In this document: positions 1 through 11,622 of the stretch, in pieces | Numbering within the stretch: the first letter of the stretch is position 1 | Layout of the letters: each line of letters starts with the position of its first letter | Assembly (NCBI GenBank): GCA_033961575.1 | Contig: CM066736.1 | Location: 92,326,852-92,390,851 of the forward strand | Origin: Aselliscus stoliczkanus | Lineage: Eukaryota > Chordata > Mammalia > Chiroptera > Hipposideridae | Direction: 5' to 3' | DNA: 64,000 nt | Translations under genes and position numbers: made by a program | Notes under the pieces: model-generated | The model's input: the letters and a program-made list of their open reading frames with translations, nothing else | Database searches by the model: none | What the model was told of the DNA's origin: nothing

Positions 1-879
1 GAGACTTCAATTCAGGAGATGACATGAAGAAGGGGGTACTGCAGAGAACTGGTCCTGGGACGGTGGTAGAGGGAGTTCGGCTTCCCAGGAGGCAGAGGTT
101 AGTGGTGAAGCTCACCTCGACCTCTATCTCTGTGAACGGCTGTGGCTGCACCAGTGGTGGTGGGAGTGGGAAGGTCTCCGTTGGAGCTGTCTGCTGATGG
201 AGCATGGATATTGTCCCTAGATTCCAAACTGGATTCATTCCAGGACATTTTTTCATAATTTGCTTAAACTATTTAGTAGGCTCTGTTGTTGGCAACTAGG
301 AACTCAAATTGACACAGAAGACTTTGAAAGCAAGTAACAGAAAACCCTGCTTCAAAGTGTGTTAAGTAACATGGAAATGAAGTCCCTCCCATAACAAGAA
401 GCACAGACGTAGGAGTCTGTGGGGATATGCCAGCCAGACTCGGGATCCACTTTACCAGAGCTCTTGAGGCCATGCCTTTCTTTGTGTGTTTGTTCCATCT
501 TCTCTAGCTGTTTCCAGTTTGATGGTGGCAATTTCGGTATCAGATTAGATATAACCATGTCCAGAACTAGAAGGAGGCTCTATATTCCTTTATAGAGTAA
601 GTGAGGAGCGTGTAAGAGTGAGGAGCCTTTCTCAGGAGCTCTCCATTAACTTGCCTTTATGTCTCATTGGCTACAATTTGGTCAGATGCTCCTTCCTAAA
701 GCAGTCACTGGTAAGGAGACTAGTATTGCCACAATTGCCTTGGACTAATTAGGTTCTACTCTGGGATCTGGGGATGGGGCTAGACTCTCTTGAAGCACTT
801 GACCAGGTGAGAGAAAGTGGCTACATGAAAAACATTAGGGTTTTCCTAGAGATTAATACATGCTGGATAAACAACCAAT
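1..879. other. Intergenic DNA, nothing recognised
   Basis: Only short open frames (under 70 codons) with no family resemblance occur here. I see no exon-like pattern, RNA gene or clear repeat. It is read as intergenic sequence upstream of SYT9. Confidence 0.5.
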
Positions 880-1450
880 GCTGTCTGCTATAGGAGGTAA
901 TTACAGGGCCAAGGGTATTACAGAGGATAATAGTTGTTTGTATTAGGGTAATGGAGTGGAAAGAGAGAGAAGAAAACAGATTGGGGATATACTACACACC
1001 TAAAAGCAACAAGATTTGCTGGTGGATTGAATTAGGAAGGAGAGGAAGGGGAATGAGACAAAGGGAATGATGCATGACTTTAGACCTGAGCATTTAAATC
1101 AATAATTCACTTAAATGAGGTGGGTTGGGAAGAAACATGTTGAGGTGAAGGTGAAGTTACACATTCAAATGATTATCAAATAGGCAGTTTTACATATGAG
1201 TTTGGAGCTAAGAGGGAAAATCATGGATGGAGATATAAACATGGAACTCATCAGTATATAGGCAGAATTTAAAATCCTAGGACTGAATGAAATGCCTTAG
1301 GGAAAAGTATACCCAAAGAGGATAGAGGTCCAAGAACCAAGCTTGGGCATCCAACAGTTAGAAGTGAAGTAGAAGAGAAGTCAGCAGAGGATCACAAAAG
1401 AGTAGCCTGTGAGAAAACAAAACCAAGATAGATCTCAAAGGACAAGAGAT
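880..1450 (-). repeat. L2 LINE fragment, antisense
   Basis: The + strand reads like the reverse complement of the ORF2 region of the ancient CR1-type LINE L2. Diagnostic phrases include text resembling 'gttaagtttgagatgc', 'gatataaacatggaactcatcagtatata' split by mutations, and 'gaggtccaagaaccaagcttgggca'. The copy is heavily mutated and has no usable frame. The call rests on remembered L2 consensus, not on an alignment; boundaries are approximate. Confidence 0.5.
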
Positions 1451-2395
1451 GCTTCAAGTAGTCTTTCTCCAACCTCCCCAGTCCTTTCCACCCTCCCCCA
1501 CTCCATCCCTGGGTATCTGTGTTTGAATGTAACAACCATTTTCTGCATTTTAACTTGCGTCTGTGTTTGAAGTTTTATATAACAGATTTACTTCAAGTGA
1601 GTTCACCCCTAGTTAAGCCTAAAAACCACTGGAGACTAAACAAAAATAGGAACATAATTGAAGGGAAAAAAACACTTCAGAAAATTTGTCTACTTTTTCT
1701 TTCCTGAATAATATATGCAAAACATTTTCCTCATAAATGTCAAGGTTAAAGACTAAAAAGATGAACCCACAAAACAAGCTTTGAATATATGTTTTAATAC
1801 CCCAAACTTAAAAAAAATGTACAAGACCATACCTTACTGTTACTGAAGCTGTATGCTTAAAGCAGTGCACAACACTATTTTTCCTTAAATAGAACTATTT
1901 TCAAATAGGACAACTGATATATAATGATCTCTTTTTTATTTCAAGATCTAAAAGAAAAGGCATGTATTTTTATTTTGATCAATAGGAGTTAAAGTTACAG
2001 TTTAAAAGGTACACCTCTTCTTCTAATTAAACACGCAAAGTCAGACAGCCATCTACATACAGTTCATTAAAGTTCAGATTTTGAATAAAACCTTCATTGT
2101 CTGAACTTGATGACGTTCCCTTCCTTTCAATACACTGCACTTTCTCAGAAGAGGTCTGAATTCAAAAACCCTTCAAAAATAGTGAAATAAGCCCTCACCC
2201 TGCCCACTGCTGTGCCCTAAGGAACCTGAAGAACTCTAACCCTCCTTGGAAACAATTATTCTTCCTCAGGGAATAAAATGGTTCAAAAGGGGAAAAAATA
2301 TGCTTATTTGCTACATTCATATGCACCCAGGGGAGTTGTTTTTTATTGCAACAGATAGAATCCCTCATTACTTTGTATCCTGGCCCATCCCTAAG

Positions 2396-2401
<6 letters not shown>
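1451..2401. other. Intergenic DNA, nothing recognised
   Basis: AT-rich sequence with no coding signal, RNA gene or recognisable repeat. It runs up to the (CT)n tract. Confidence 0.45.

Positions 2402-2480
<79 letters not shown>
2402..2480. repeat. (CT)n dinucleotide microsatellite
   Basis: About 79 bp of uninterrupted CT dinucleotides except for one G near 2473, followed by a short CA run. It is a pure polypyrimidine strand, so it has mirror symmetry and could in principle form triplex (H-) DNA. Its length suggests it is polymorphic. The 103-codon open frame crossing it encodes only Ser-Leu repeats and is not a gene. Confidence 0.95.
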
Positions 2481-2481
<1 letters not shown>

Positions 2482-2494
2482 ATACACACACACC

Positions 2495-2620
2495 AGGGGT
2501 GCCAAAAAAATGAATACATATGACTTGTATTCATCTTTTGTTGCTGTTGTATATTGAGTGTTACAATTTTAATATAGTTTTTCCCTGTTTAAAAATGTGT
2601 ATACATTTTTTGGCACCCTC
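2495..2620. mobile_element. Short mariner-like MITE with inverted ends
   Basis: The left end AGGGGTGCCAAAAAAATG and the right end, read on the other strand as GAGGGTGCCAAAAAATGTAT, form an imperfect terminal inverted repeat of roughly 20 bp around a 126-bp non-coding body. The right end abuts a TA dinucleotide (2621-2622), as expected for Tc1/mariner insertion. The left TA is missing, perhaps because the microsatellite next to it has slipped or mutated. With no room for a transposase it would have been moved in trans. Its ends differ from those of the two larger mariner families in this window. Confidence 0.6.
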
Positions 2621-3184
2621 TATATTTTAGAGACCCATGTGAAAATGAGAGAGATAACAGAGAAATGTACTGCCTAGGTACAGGAGAGAACGAATCATTT
2701 TGTGGTAAAGGACAGCAACTATTTTGCAGTTACTGAATGGAAGGGAAGCTTATGTCTAGTCAGTAGAAACCCTCTATGCAAAATCTGAACTTTGATGAGT
2801 TGCAGATAGAGAAACTGAGGTCTGTGTTGGGGAAAGGCAATTCTAATGCATGCACAAAAGGAAGATATGCAGACGAGAAGGAGCGAAAGGATGCATGCTA
2901 GGAGACCCAGCGGAGAGGGGCCAGACCACAGTGGGATCGCCAGTCTTCAAGTCAGATGGAACTGGGTTAGCAGAATAATAGGAGCAGAGAGTGTTTTGCT
3001 GGTAGTTTATCATGTAACCACCTGGGCTTTAATCAATTCTTTAGTAAGCTGTATATAATTCATTTTAGACTGTGAATTTTGTTTTCCTGCGATTGTCAAG
3101 GGAGATCATGAGTCTCCAAGAATGTATATAAAACTTGAGAAATCCTGCCAGGCAACTCTGCTATGAAATTCACAGGGAGGCATA

Positions 3185-3430
3185 TTGTTTAATAGTGAAA
3201 TTTCAGTCTCTGCAGTCTCTCCAGCGTGGGTTTGAATCTCTGTTCCGTAGCTTGCTAGATGACCTTGAGCTGGTGACTTAGACCTCAGAATTTCAATGTT
3301 CCCATCTAGAAAGTAGGGATGATAATAACATTATCTATTTCAGATGGTTGTGGTAAGGATTCATTTAAGCCAAGCACGTAAAGCACAGCATACAATATGT
3401 GATACACCGAAATTGCTCAGTAAATGTCTG
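3185..3430 (+). repeat. MIR SINE, near full length
   Basis: Core-SINE pattern in order: a tRNA-like start, a 'gggtttgaatctc' B-box remnant, a 'tgaccttgagc..gtgacttag' core, a 'gtagggatgataataac' segment and a terminal 'gctcagtaaatg' that matches the L2-like MIR tail. It is an ancient, diverged copy. Confidence 0.7.
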
Positions 3431-3689
3431 CTATAAATAGGCACTTAGGACAGTCTGGAAACACCACACAGGACTTAAATGTACGTTGGTCAGACCCTGC
3501 CCATCCTCACATGCAGAAAACAAAACCAAGGCATCCACCAGAGGCAGTGAAGGCACAATGCCAGGGCTGCTCTTTTGGCCCTTTGGGTTCATTCAGCTTC
3601 AAGATGTGGGCTCTGTGCTCTCACGTGGACCCCACTATACTCACCTGCAGAGGAAGGCAGTATTAAGGGCAGAGCTCAGGAGTTACACT

Positions 3690-3875
3690 GCCCATCACAA
3701 CCCCTGACCGACCAGCTGTGTGATCTGGGGCAGCTACTTAAATTCTATGCTTATGTTTCCTCAGTTGAAAACCAGTGATAATAACAATACACTCCTCAAA
3801 GGGTTGATACAGAGATTATATGACCTAATATATTTAGAACATTTTTTTAGAGTGTCTGGCACATAGCATGAGCTC
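3690..3875 (+). repeat. MIR SINE fragment
   Basis: The core 'ccagctgtgtgatctggggcagctacttaa', the 'cctcagttgaaaa' segment and 'ggcacatagcatgagctc' follow the MIR order. The copy is 3'-weighted and diverged. An AT-rich TAA/ATA-like tract follows it. Confidence 0.65.
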
Positions 3876-5918
3876 AAAAAAACTAATAGTAAAAATAATA
3901 GTAACAATATAACAATAATTATAATAATAACTTTGAAATAGACCTCTAGGATTCCTAATTCTACTTGCATCCTGAAAGAGAGAGCTTTGCAGAATGGATT
4001 TATGGAAAGAAAATGAGAAAGAAGAAAATTAGAAACAGGGAGGTTAGAGGTAGGAAAGAAAAATCAAGAAGATTTGCAATAGGGATAACTCAAAGTATAA
4101 GCAATACTGAGAGGATAAAGTTTTGAATAATGAATGCAAGGTAGAAGAAGAAAGCTTAAATATGTAAATTTAATATCCAATCAAGAAGCGGTATTAAAAA
4201 ATCCTTACTTAGTGAGCACTCAGTGGTGTTGGAAGGGAGAAAATTCCCCTCTCTGCCCCTCCTGAGTTCTTACTGCTGGACTAATAATAAAATTGACACA
4301 AGACTATATTAACATGAAAAAAAAATTTAATATAAGCATGTGGGAGATCATGAATGATGCTCAGAGAAATGATCTCAACAGCCCAGCTTTTCCTACTTTT
4401 TAGACAAAGCATAAATTTGTGAAGATTTGACAGTACAAAGAAACTTACGTTTGGGTGATCATTAATGAGGAATCTAAGCAAAGTTTGATCTTATGTAGTA
4501 AAGTAGTACCAAGTTTTGTTTATATAGGCTTATTCTTCTGAATAAAGCTAGAAGGCAATAAAATGGATGCATCTCTCTCTGTGTCTCTGTCATTCTCCCT
4601 CCCTCCCTCCCTCTCATCCCCCAGAGGTTTGGGTCAAAGCCATTTGTTGTGAAACACAAGATCAGGAAAGGGATTGTTGAAAGTCTTATTTAAGTGCTTA
4701 ATACCTTACTATCCTCACCCATAAGACTGCACACTGACCTCTCCTCGTAGTAAGCAGGCACCTGAGTGCAGGTCAGCCTGCTCCAAATCCATTTTCAGCT
4801 CTGAGGCTGGAGGGAGGCTTGCTGTGGAAGATACCGAAAGGCGTTGGTTATTTGGAATCGTTTCTTCTGGCACCTCTAACTAGTTGTATATTCTACCACC
4901 ACTGTGACACATTATAACTAGTTTGGGACTTCATCATCCTCTCTCTTTCCAGCAGTTTCCCAGACCTGTCCAGGGTGACAGACATCAATTACTTTGAAAA
5001 ACAGCTCCAGGGATGCAAAAAAGTATTTTTTTAAAAAAAGTCTCTAGGTGTTGGAGGGCTCTGAGGTCCAGGTTTTTCACCGTCAACAGAAATCTGACCT
5101 CTGCTTTCTCCTCTGGCCTCATTCTGAAAAGATGAACAAATGTGGAACCATGAGTGTCTTCTAAGAAGAGGCAGTGGGGGAGTGCCAGGCCTTCTGACCC
5201 GGAACATTGCCTTCTGTTCCTTTCAGTATACTTCTTTTATGGGGTATCTTTTAGATATTAAAGCTAATAAATTTCTACTTTCTTTAAAGTCAAAGAAATT
5301 GGAGTTATAACTTTGTTAATTGGCAATTATAAAACTGGGAAGGAACTGACACAGTCCGGGATGGAAGAATAAAGATTTTGAACATCCCAGAATGATTTGC
5401 TACTTGGTACAATTACAGACATATGGCAAAGTAGAGCTACCCAATACAAAATTTGCCTTAATTTCATCACTCAAGAAAAATTTACTCCCAACAGTGAAGG
5501 GCCAAGCTCAGAGATTTAAGGAGAGATTGATGCCCAAGATGAGAGAGTGGTTGTCACAGAACATGAGTTCAGTTCTAGTCTCCTAATCTAGGTGAGTTAT
5601 ATTTAAGACTCTCAGTCAAGTGTGAGGATGAATATCGGTTTGGGATAATGAAGCAGGAGGGTTGTGGGTATTTCATGGGAGTGCTACTCACTGGAAGATA
5701 GCATGGGCTCACTAAAAATAGTTTATGCCAGTCAGATCTTATTTTATTTTGTTAAAGGCAACTACCTGGCAAGGAAGTGGATCAGACAAAATGACAATTA
5801 ATAGAAAGTTCTGCCCTTATGAATCTCAAACCATTTCCCAAGTATAGAACCTGGGTCTTGGGAGAAGGAGTGAGGATATGGTCTAAGAATGGCATGAAAG
5901 ACTTCTGGGATTCCTTTT
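3876..5918. other. Intergenic DNA, nothing recognised
   Basis: No coding signal or clear repeat, apart from short low-complexity runs such as the CCCT-rich patch near 4590-4615. Confidence 0.45.
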
Positions 5919-6480
5919 ATAATTTTTCCAGCTTTACTGAGGAATAACTGACAAATAAAATTGTATATATTTAAAGTGCCTTTTAACCTACATCTCTCCA
6001 ATTCCCCCTGACCCTTGGCAGTCACAGTGTTTATGAGATTAGCTTTTTTTTCCCCCTAAGATTCCACAATAAGTGATACTATACAGTATTTGTCTTGCTG
6101 TCTGGATTATTTCACTTAGCATGATGCCCACCGTGTTCATCCATGTTTTCTCAAATACCAGGATTTCTGTATTTTTGTGGTTGAATAATATTGCATTATA
6201 TACATAATGCAACACACACACCACATTTTCTTTATCCATCTCTATCCATTATCTCTCAGTGGACACTTAGGTTATTTCCATGTTTTGGCAATTGTGAATA
6301 ATGCTACAGTGACCATGGAGATGCAGATATTTGACATACTGATTTCATTTCCTTCAGATATATACCAACAAGTGGGGTTGCTGGATCATATGGTAGTTCT
6401 ATTTTTAATTTTTAACGGAACCTCCATACTGTTTTCCATAGTGGCTGCACCCATTTATGTTCCCACCAGCAGCCCAGCAG
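5919..6480 (-). mobile_element. Old L1 LINE 3' fragment, antisense
   Basis: The + strand carries the reverse complement of an L1 ORF2-end/3'UTR segment. Typical phrases are 'tttactgaggaataactgac', 'catttcacttagcatgatg'-like text, 'ttgaataatattgcatt' and 'aagtggggttgctggatcatatgg'. The coding sense is destroyed. L1 moves by target-primed reverse transcription in the nucleus; this copy is dead. Confidence 0.75.
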
Positions 6481-6664
6481 GGCTCCCTTTTCTTCATCTT
6501 AGCCGACCACCATTCTGACACCAGAATATGACTTCACACATTTGTTGGTTAAAGTAAGTAGCAAGTTCAGCCCAGATTAAAGGAGAAGGGAAATAGACTT
6601 GACTTCTTGGTGGGAGGAGTGGTAAAGTCATATGCAAAAGGACATGTGGAATGAGAGGGATAAT

Positions 6665-6835
6665 TGTGGCTGCCTCTGGAAACAATTTACCAATGTGTCC
6701 TTGGGAAAATTATTTAACCACCTGATTTCATTTTCGTCTCCTGTAAAATAGGAAACAATGGAATCTACCACATAGGGATGTTCCTAGTATTAAGAAACTG
6801 TTTAGTACCTAGCACATTGTAGTAGACAAACAACA
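6665..6835 (+). repeat. MIR SINE fragment
   Basis: Segments 'gtccttgggaaaattatttaacc', 'cctgtaaaataggaa' and 'gtacctagcacattgtag' match the MIR core and tail in order. The copy is diverged. Confidence 0.6.
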
Positions 6836-6854
6836 GCAAGAACAAAAACATGTA

Positions 6855-7010
6855 TTAATTGAGCCCATACTATGTGGCAACACTATGCTAAGTACTTTAT
6901 GTAATCTTATAACAACCCGATGATACACATATTAGTACTGTGTAATGAGAAACATTAGGCACAAAAACATTAAGTAACTTCCACAAGGTAGGTTTCACAG
7001 TAACTAGTCT
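6855..7010 (-). repeat. MIR-type SINE fragment, antisense
   Basis: The text 'attgagcccatactatg', 'gctaagtactttatg', 'ttaagtaacttccacaaggta' and 'cagtaactag' looks like a reversed MIR/MIR3 core. It lies back to back with the sense MIR just upstream. Confidence 0.5.
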
Positions 7011-7519
7011 GTTTAAATCATGAATGTCTTACCGTCTGCTACATCCAAAGGACACAGTTTTGGGTTTTTTTCTTTAAGTTTTATTGACAGTTGATGCTGT
7101 TCATCACTCCTCCATCCACCATGCTTCCTCATGACTCCCCTCTGTCTGATTTCTCCTCCTTCTCTGATTGTTGCTTTTCAGTCTCATCGTTGTTAAGCCA
7201 CATTTTACACTGCAAAGACCTCTCCTGCTTTTCCAGCTCTTCTTTCCTGCAGGAACTTATCCAATGTGGCAACTCAATCTCTATCTTTCTATGGATGATT
7301 GCCAGTTTCCCCAGTGAACTCCAAGAAGGAATGTATCTGCCAAGAAGAAATCCTCATGGTTAACTGGGCCCAAAATCATACCCAGAGTCTATCAGCCATT
7401 GCTGATAGAGGCTTCTCATCACACTGCATTTCAGGAAAAGTAACAAATTGAGCTGCCAAGCCTCTTACACTATGTTCCTGTCATCTGAGCTTGAACCTTA
7501 TAAAGGAGTTCCTAGAATC

Positions 7520-7915
7520 ATCTTTTGACCAATGGGCTGAAACCTGTCACACCCAATTGGAACTGTACAGCTGTATCCTTACTTGCATCTACTGACCAAT
7601 CCGAGTGGCTCCATAAGGCCTGATCAGAACATGGGAAGCTCACCAATCAGGACAGTGCTATTTGGACCAATCACACTGTACAAATTTGGATTCCTCATTT
7701 GCATAAAAATTGAGCAATCAGGGACCAGGATGGGGACTTTCTCTATAAAAGCCTGCCTGCCTCCCTATTGTCTCTGGAAAGTGAAATTTCAGTTTCTTCC
7801 ACAGGCTGTGTTTCTCTGGTTTGCAAACTGTTCACCTGAATAAAATTTCTCCTTTTTACAGCACCCCAGATTGGGGACTTCTGTTGACATTTACTTGGTG
7901 GTAGGTGACATTAGA
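7520..7915 (+). mobile_element. Endogenous retrovirus-like LTR (class I type)
   Basis: This stretch has the layout of a gammaretroviral-type LTR. It shows a series of CCAAT boxes (7528, 7596, 7642 and 7668 areas), an octamer ATTTGCAT at 7697-7704, a TATAAAA box at 7744-7750 and an AATAAA polyadenylation signal at 7839-7844, followed by a U5-like stretch. No gag, pol or env remnant is recognisable downstream, so it is either a solo LTR or the edge of a degraded provirus. The exact TG...CA borders and target duplication were not resolved. It lies about 3.7 kb upstream of the SYT9 start codon in the same orientation. It could be a different promoter-bearing repeat. Confidence 0.5.
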
Positions 7916-8162
7916 TTGATACCTCTCTCTCCTAAACCCTAGACTTGCAATTCAGGGTGTCATCAGGGACCAACCACATATGACCCAGGTCAGTTTTTGA
8001 AACTTCCTTGTCTTTCATTGTTTCTCATTCTGTTGGTCTCAATCTTGTCAATTAAAATTTGAAACATTTTTCAAATTTGGATGTTCCTGGAAATCAGCCA
8101 ATGCCTTTAGCCTGATTAGGCTCTCATCATATCTTGCCTGACTTATCAAAGTAAACTTTTCT

Positions 8163-8600
8163 TCAGTTTTTTAAAAGTATAGTTGACATACAATATTATA
8201 TTAATTTAAGGTGTATTAAATAGTGATTATATATTTACATACCTTATGATGTGATCACCACAATAAGTCTAGTAACCCATCTGACACCATACAAAGCTAT
8301 TACATTATTGACTATATTCCCTATATAGTATTGTACATTATATGACATTTATTTTATAACTATAAGTTTATACTTCTTATTTCCATTCACCTTTTTCATC
8401 CATCCCCTCACCCACCACCCCTTTGGCACCATCAGTTTGTTCTCTGATTCTATGAGTGTGTTTTGTTTGTTCATTTGTTTTTGTTTTGTTTTGTTTTAGA
8501 TTCCACATATAAGTGAAATCATATAATATTTGTCTTTCTCTGTCTGATTTCACTTAGCATAATACCCTGTAGGTCCATCCATGTTGTCACTCAAAGTAAC
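8163..8600 (-). mobile_element. Old L1 LINE 3' fragment, antisense
   Basis: The + strand begins 'tatagttgacatacaatatt' and goes on through 'attccacatataagtgaaatc', 'cacttagcataatacc' and 'gtccatccatgttgtc'. This is the reversed L1 3' end common in laurasiatherian genomes. A TTTTG run sits near 8478-8500. There is no intact frame. A mariner lies just downstream. Confidence 0.75.
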
Positions 8601-8656
8601 TTCTTAACTAAGCTTTTAATTCCTCTCTGACATGGTCCATCAGTGTTAGACTTCCA

Positions 8657-9926
8657 TTGGGTTGTTGAAAAAGTCATGACGTATTTTGTCTATGGTTTTA
8701 AAAGGTCGTTAATTTATATAAAGAACAAAGATCAATCAATGATATATTACCCATTTTGTTCGATAACCTTTTGCCCTCTTTCAGTGAGCTTCATAATTCC
8801 TCAGTCATAGGACCTGTCTTTATTTGCGAAAAACTGAACAAGGAGCTGATTTACAGCCTCATCTGAATTGAACATTATATCACGCAAGGAGTTTTGAAGA
8901 GGGCGAAACAAGCAAAAGTCTGACGGCACAAGGTCAGCCGAGTATGGTGGGTGTGGCAACACATCCCATCCAAGCTTCAATAATTTTTGACGGATGATCA
9001 AACTTGTGTGTGGTCTCGCTTTGTCACGATGGAGCACAGCTCCTTTACATTTAACAAGACCGGGACGTTTCTGGATGATAGATTCGTTCAAACTGTCCAA
9101 TTGCCAACAGTACACATTTGAATTGATTGGTTCCTTGGTAGGAGCTCGAAAAACCTTTAAAATCCCACCACACTGAGAGCATAACCTTCCTTTGATGAAT
9201 GTCTGCTTTCAATGTCGTTTGAAGTGAATCATGACATTGGGACCAAGACCATTTGTGCACCACGTTTTTGTAAACAATCCACTTCTCATCACCAGTTATA
9301 AGTCGCCTCAAAAAAGAATTGTTTTACTCACGTTTAATGAGCATATTGCAGATGTTTATAAGGGCCGTCAAATGAACTTCTTTGAGTTCATGCGGAACCC
9401 AAATATCAAGCTTGTTTACATATCTCAGCTTCTTCAGGTGGTCTTGAATGCTTGAATGATGGATGTTCAATGTTTCTGCACTCTCTCATATCCTGTAACG
9501 TGGGTTTGACTCAATCAATGCCTTTATTTTGTTGTCATCAATCTCAGTGGGCCTCCCTGACCAAGGAGTGTCATTGAGATCAAAATCACCAGCACAGAAC
9601 TTCGTGAACCATCGTTGGCACTGATGTTCTTGTAAAGCATTGTGACCCTACACTTTATGCAACTTTTCACAAGCTTGACACGCATTCTTCCCTTTATGGA
9701 AGGAAAACAGCAAAATATGACAAAAATGCACAGTTTGGTCTTCCATCTCCTACTTGTAAAATCTCCAAAACTCAACCAAATCGCTCAATTTTTTTTTTAG
9801 AATGAAACTAGAATTGTCAGCTGTCAAATGACATACAATAACATAGATACAAATGACTCTAGTACTTCCAAAAATAAACTAGCGCCCTCTGTTGCAAACA
9901 TGCGTCATGATTTTTCCAACAACCAA
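8657..9926 (-). mobile_element. Mariner DNA transposon, family A, full length
   Basis: The terminal inverted repeats are TTGGGTTGTTGAAAAAGTCA at the left and, on the other strand, TTGGTTGTTGGAAAAATCAT at the right. They bound a 1270-bp element, close to the usual 1.3-kb mariner length. The right flank is TA (9927-9928); the left flank is CA (8655-8656), a probable mutation of the duplicated TA. It carries a minus-strand transposase remnant with a DD34D-type catalytic layout. It lies about 1 kb upstream of the SYT9 CpG island. Frame breaks make it inactive. Confidence 0.93.
8801..9750 (-). pseudogene. Mariner transposase remnant (family A)
   Basis: The enzyme would cut and paste mariner ends in the nucleus using three acidic residues (DD34D). 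Two overlapping minus-strand frames keep recognisable parts. The frame at 9051-9311 holds the first-Asp motif 'ITGDEKW'. The frame at 8801-9115 holds 'LHRDKARPH', then exactly 34 residues to the third Asp in 'VPSDFCLF', with the family's 'HPPYSADL' between. The N-terminal helix-turn-helix part (about 9500-9750) is out of frame and disrupted. Several frameshifts and stops make this a pseudogene. It resembles the Hsmar1/SETMAR-like branch of mariners, but the subfamily is not fixed. Confidence 0.85.
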
Positions 9927-10419
9927 TAAGTGCTTTAACATAGCTCCTCCCCACCGTTGTTACACCAGCCCTAGCACCACACTCTTATTCTTCTTCCATG
10001 TCACATGTTCTTTCCTTCCTTTCAGGGACCAATTTCTCTGCTCTACCTCTTCCTCAGGCACCCTTTCAGCAGTTTTCTTTACCCCCTCCCGTTATTTTCT
10101 AGGGCAGAGAGTCTATTTGTCTTTTCACTACTCTCTGGAGTTACCTTTACAACTCTGCATTTTCTCTGCTATTCCAATAGAATGTCCTTGAGGCCCTAGC
10201 ACCATTCACAGGATTTCAAAGCTTGTCTGTAGGGTGAACGCTCTATGACATCTTGAATTACCTTTCTGCACAATATGATTTGCTATGAGGTATCCCTAGC
10301 AACAGCAAAACCTTATGGCTAAGAATGCCAGTTGTAGAGATTCTCCTTTAATTGTTTTAGAGTGGGGCCTAGACACTAGTATGTGAAAAGAGAAAAAAAA
10401 ATCAGGGTTACCTTGCCTC

Positions 10420-10605
10420 CCCATATATGAACTTGGGAAGGTGAAACCTTTCTGAATCTCAGGGTTTTCACTGGTAAAATGGGGATAACAGTTATACAGA
10501 CCTTGTTGGGCTATCGAAGAAATTAAATGAGATTATATATTTAAAAAGTCTGTGGCACAGTGCCCGGCACACAGAAACATAAGAGCTCAGTACTCCGTAG
10601 TTATT
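10420..10605 (+). repeat. MIR SINE fragment
   Basis: The segments 'tctgaatctcagg', 'ggtaaaatggggataacag', 'gaaattaaatgagatta' and 'cacagtgcccggcacacag' follow the MIR core order. It is an old, diverged copy just before the CpG island. Confidence 0.65.
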
Positions 10606-11453
10606 TCTGGGCGTATTGCCTGAAGGTCTGAAGAGAGATGACCTGTGATCCCTTCCAAACAGTAGAGATTCTGCGCTACTCTTCCTTGGTGAGTGCTGGG
10701 AACACGCTGGCAACCCTCGGGACTTCCAATTGATTGCTTAGAAAACCACCCAGGATCTAGGAAGCTTCTTCAGGTAAGTCCCAGGTCTTTCTCAGGTGCC
10801 ATTTATTTGACCTTAATTCTGATCTGAGAGCCTCCACATTCTCCTAATCACCAGGGTCGTGGACAAGGCCCTCTGCTTGGGAAACGTTTGTTGGCGAACC
10901 TTGGACCCGAACCCCACATTTGGGGGTCTAGCGCCCTTAGGCCCATGGTTTATGTACAGAAGGCGCTTTTCAAGTTTGAAGCCGGCACGTTGTTCTCCAG
11001 ATCTGGCGGGCGTGGTCCAGATTGCACTTTTCGTGCAACGCACCTCAGAACGTGCTTTGGCCACAGGCGGCGAGGGGCAGTGGGAGAGGTTGGTTTGCAT
11101 CAGGTCCGAGGGGTGCGGTGGCGAAAGCGCCCTAAGCGCGCATCCATTCGCGCTCTCCAAGCCTGGGCGCGGCCGCTCTGAGCGTGAGGTCCGGAGCCCA
11201 GTACCACGCTCCTCTAGGAGCAGGCGAGCTTTCCCCGTGCCCCGCCAGCGCCCAAACCCACCGCCGGGATCCCACCCTGCGGCGCGCACCCCGTCCGGGC
11301 CCCGCCCCCGGCGGCCACGAGTGGCGGGCGGAGCGCTAGGAGCCGGGCGCGCTGGGCTGTGCGGCGCCGCCTCTCCTCGTGTCGGGGGAGGGACGGAGGG
11401 GCTGAAGCGAGAGAGAGAAATCCCGACCCACCGACCGGCTGGCAAAGAGCTGC

Positions 11454-11483
11454 ATGCAACCGGTGGGAGGCCGAGCCGGCTGA
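11454..11483 (+). other. Short upstream ORF in the probable SYT9 5' UTR
   Basis: An ATG at 11454 opens a 9-codon frame ending in TGA at 11481-11483. That is 139 nt before the SYT9 ATG. It matters only if transcription starts upstream of it, which the sequence does not show. It is in the same frame as the longer overlapping upstream ORF at 11610. A scanning ribosome could translate and reinitiate; function is inferred only. Confidence 0.4.
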
Positions 11484-11622
11484 GGCTGGGGCTTGGACCG
11501 TTTCTTGGCGGGTCCCTGGGCGGCGAGTGCGGACGGCCCGGAGGCGGCGGCTCTGAGCTGGCAGGCGGAGGGCTGTCTCCCGCGCCCGCCTGCCCGGCGC
11601 GGTCCGAGGATGCGGGGGGGCG

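Noticed and set aside
2246..2557. 103-codon frame containing a long Ser-Leu run
   Set aside because: It is the translation of the (CT)n microsatellite.
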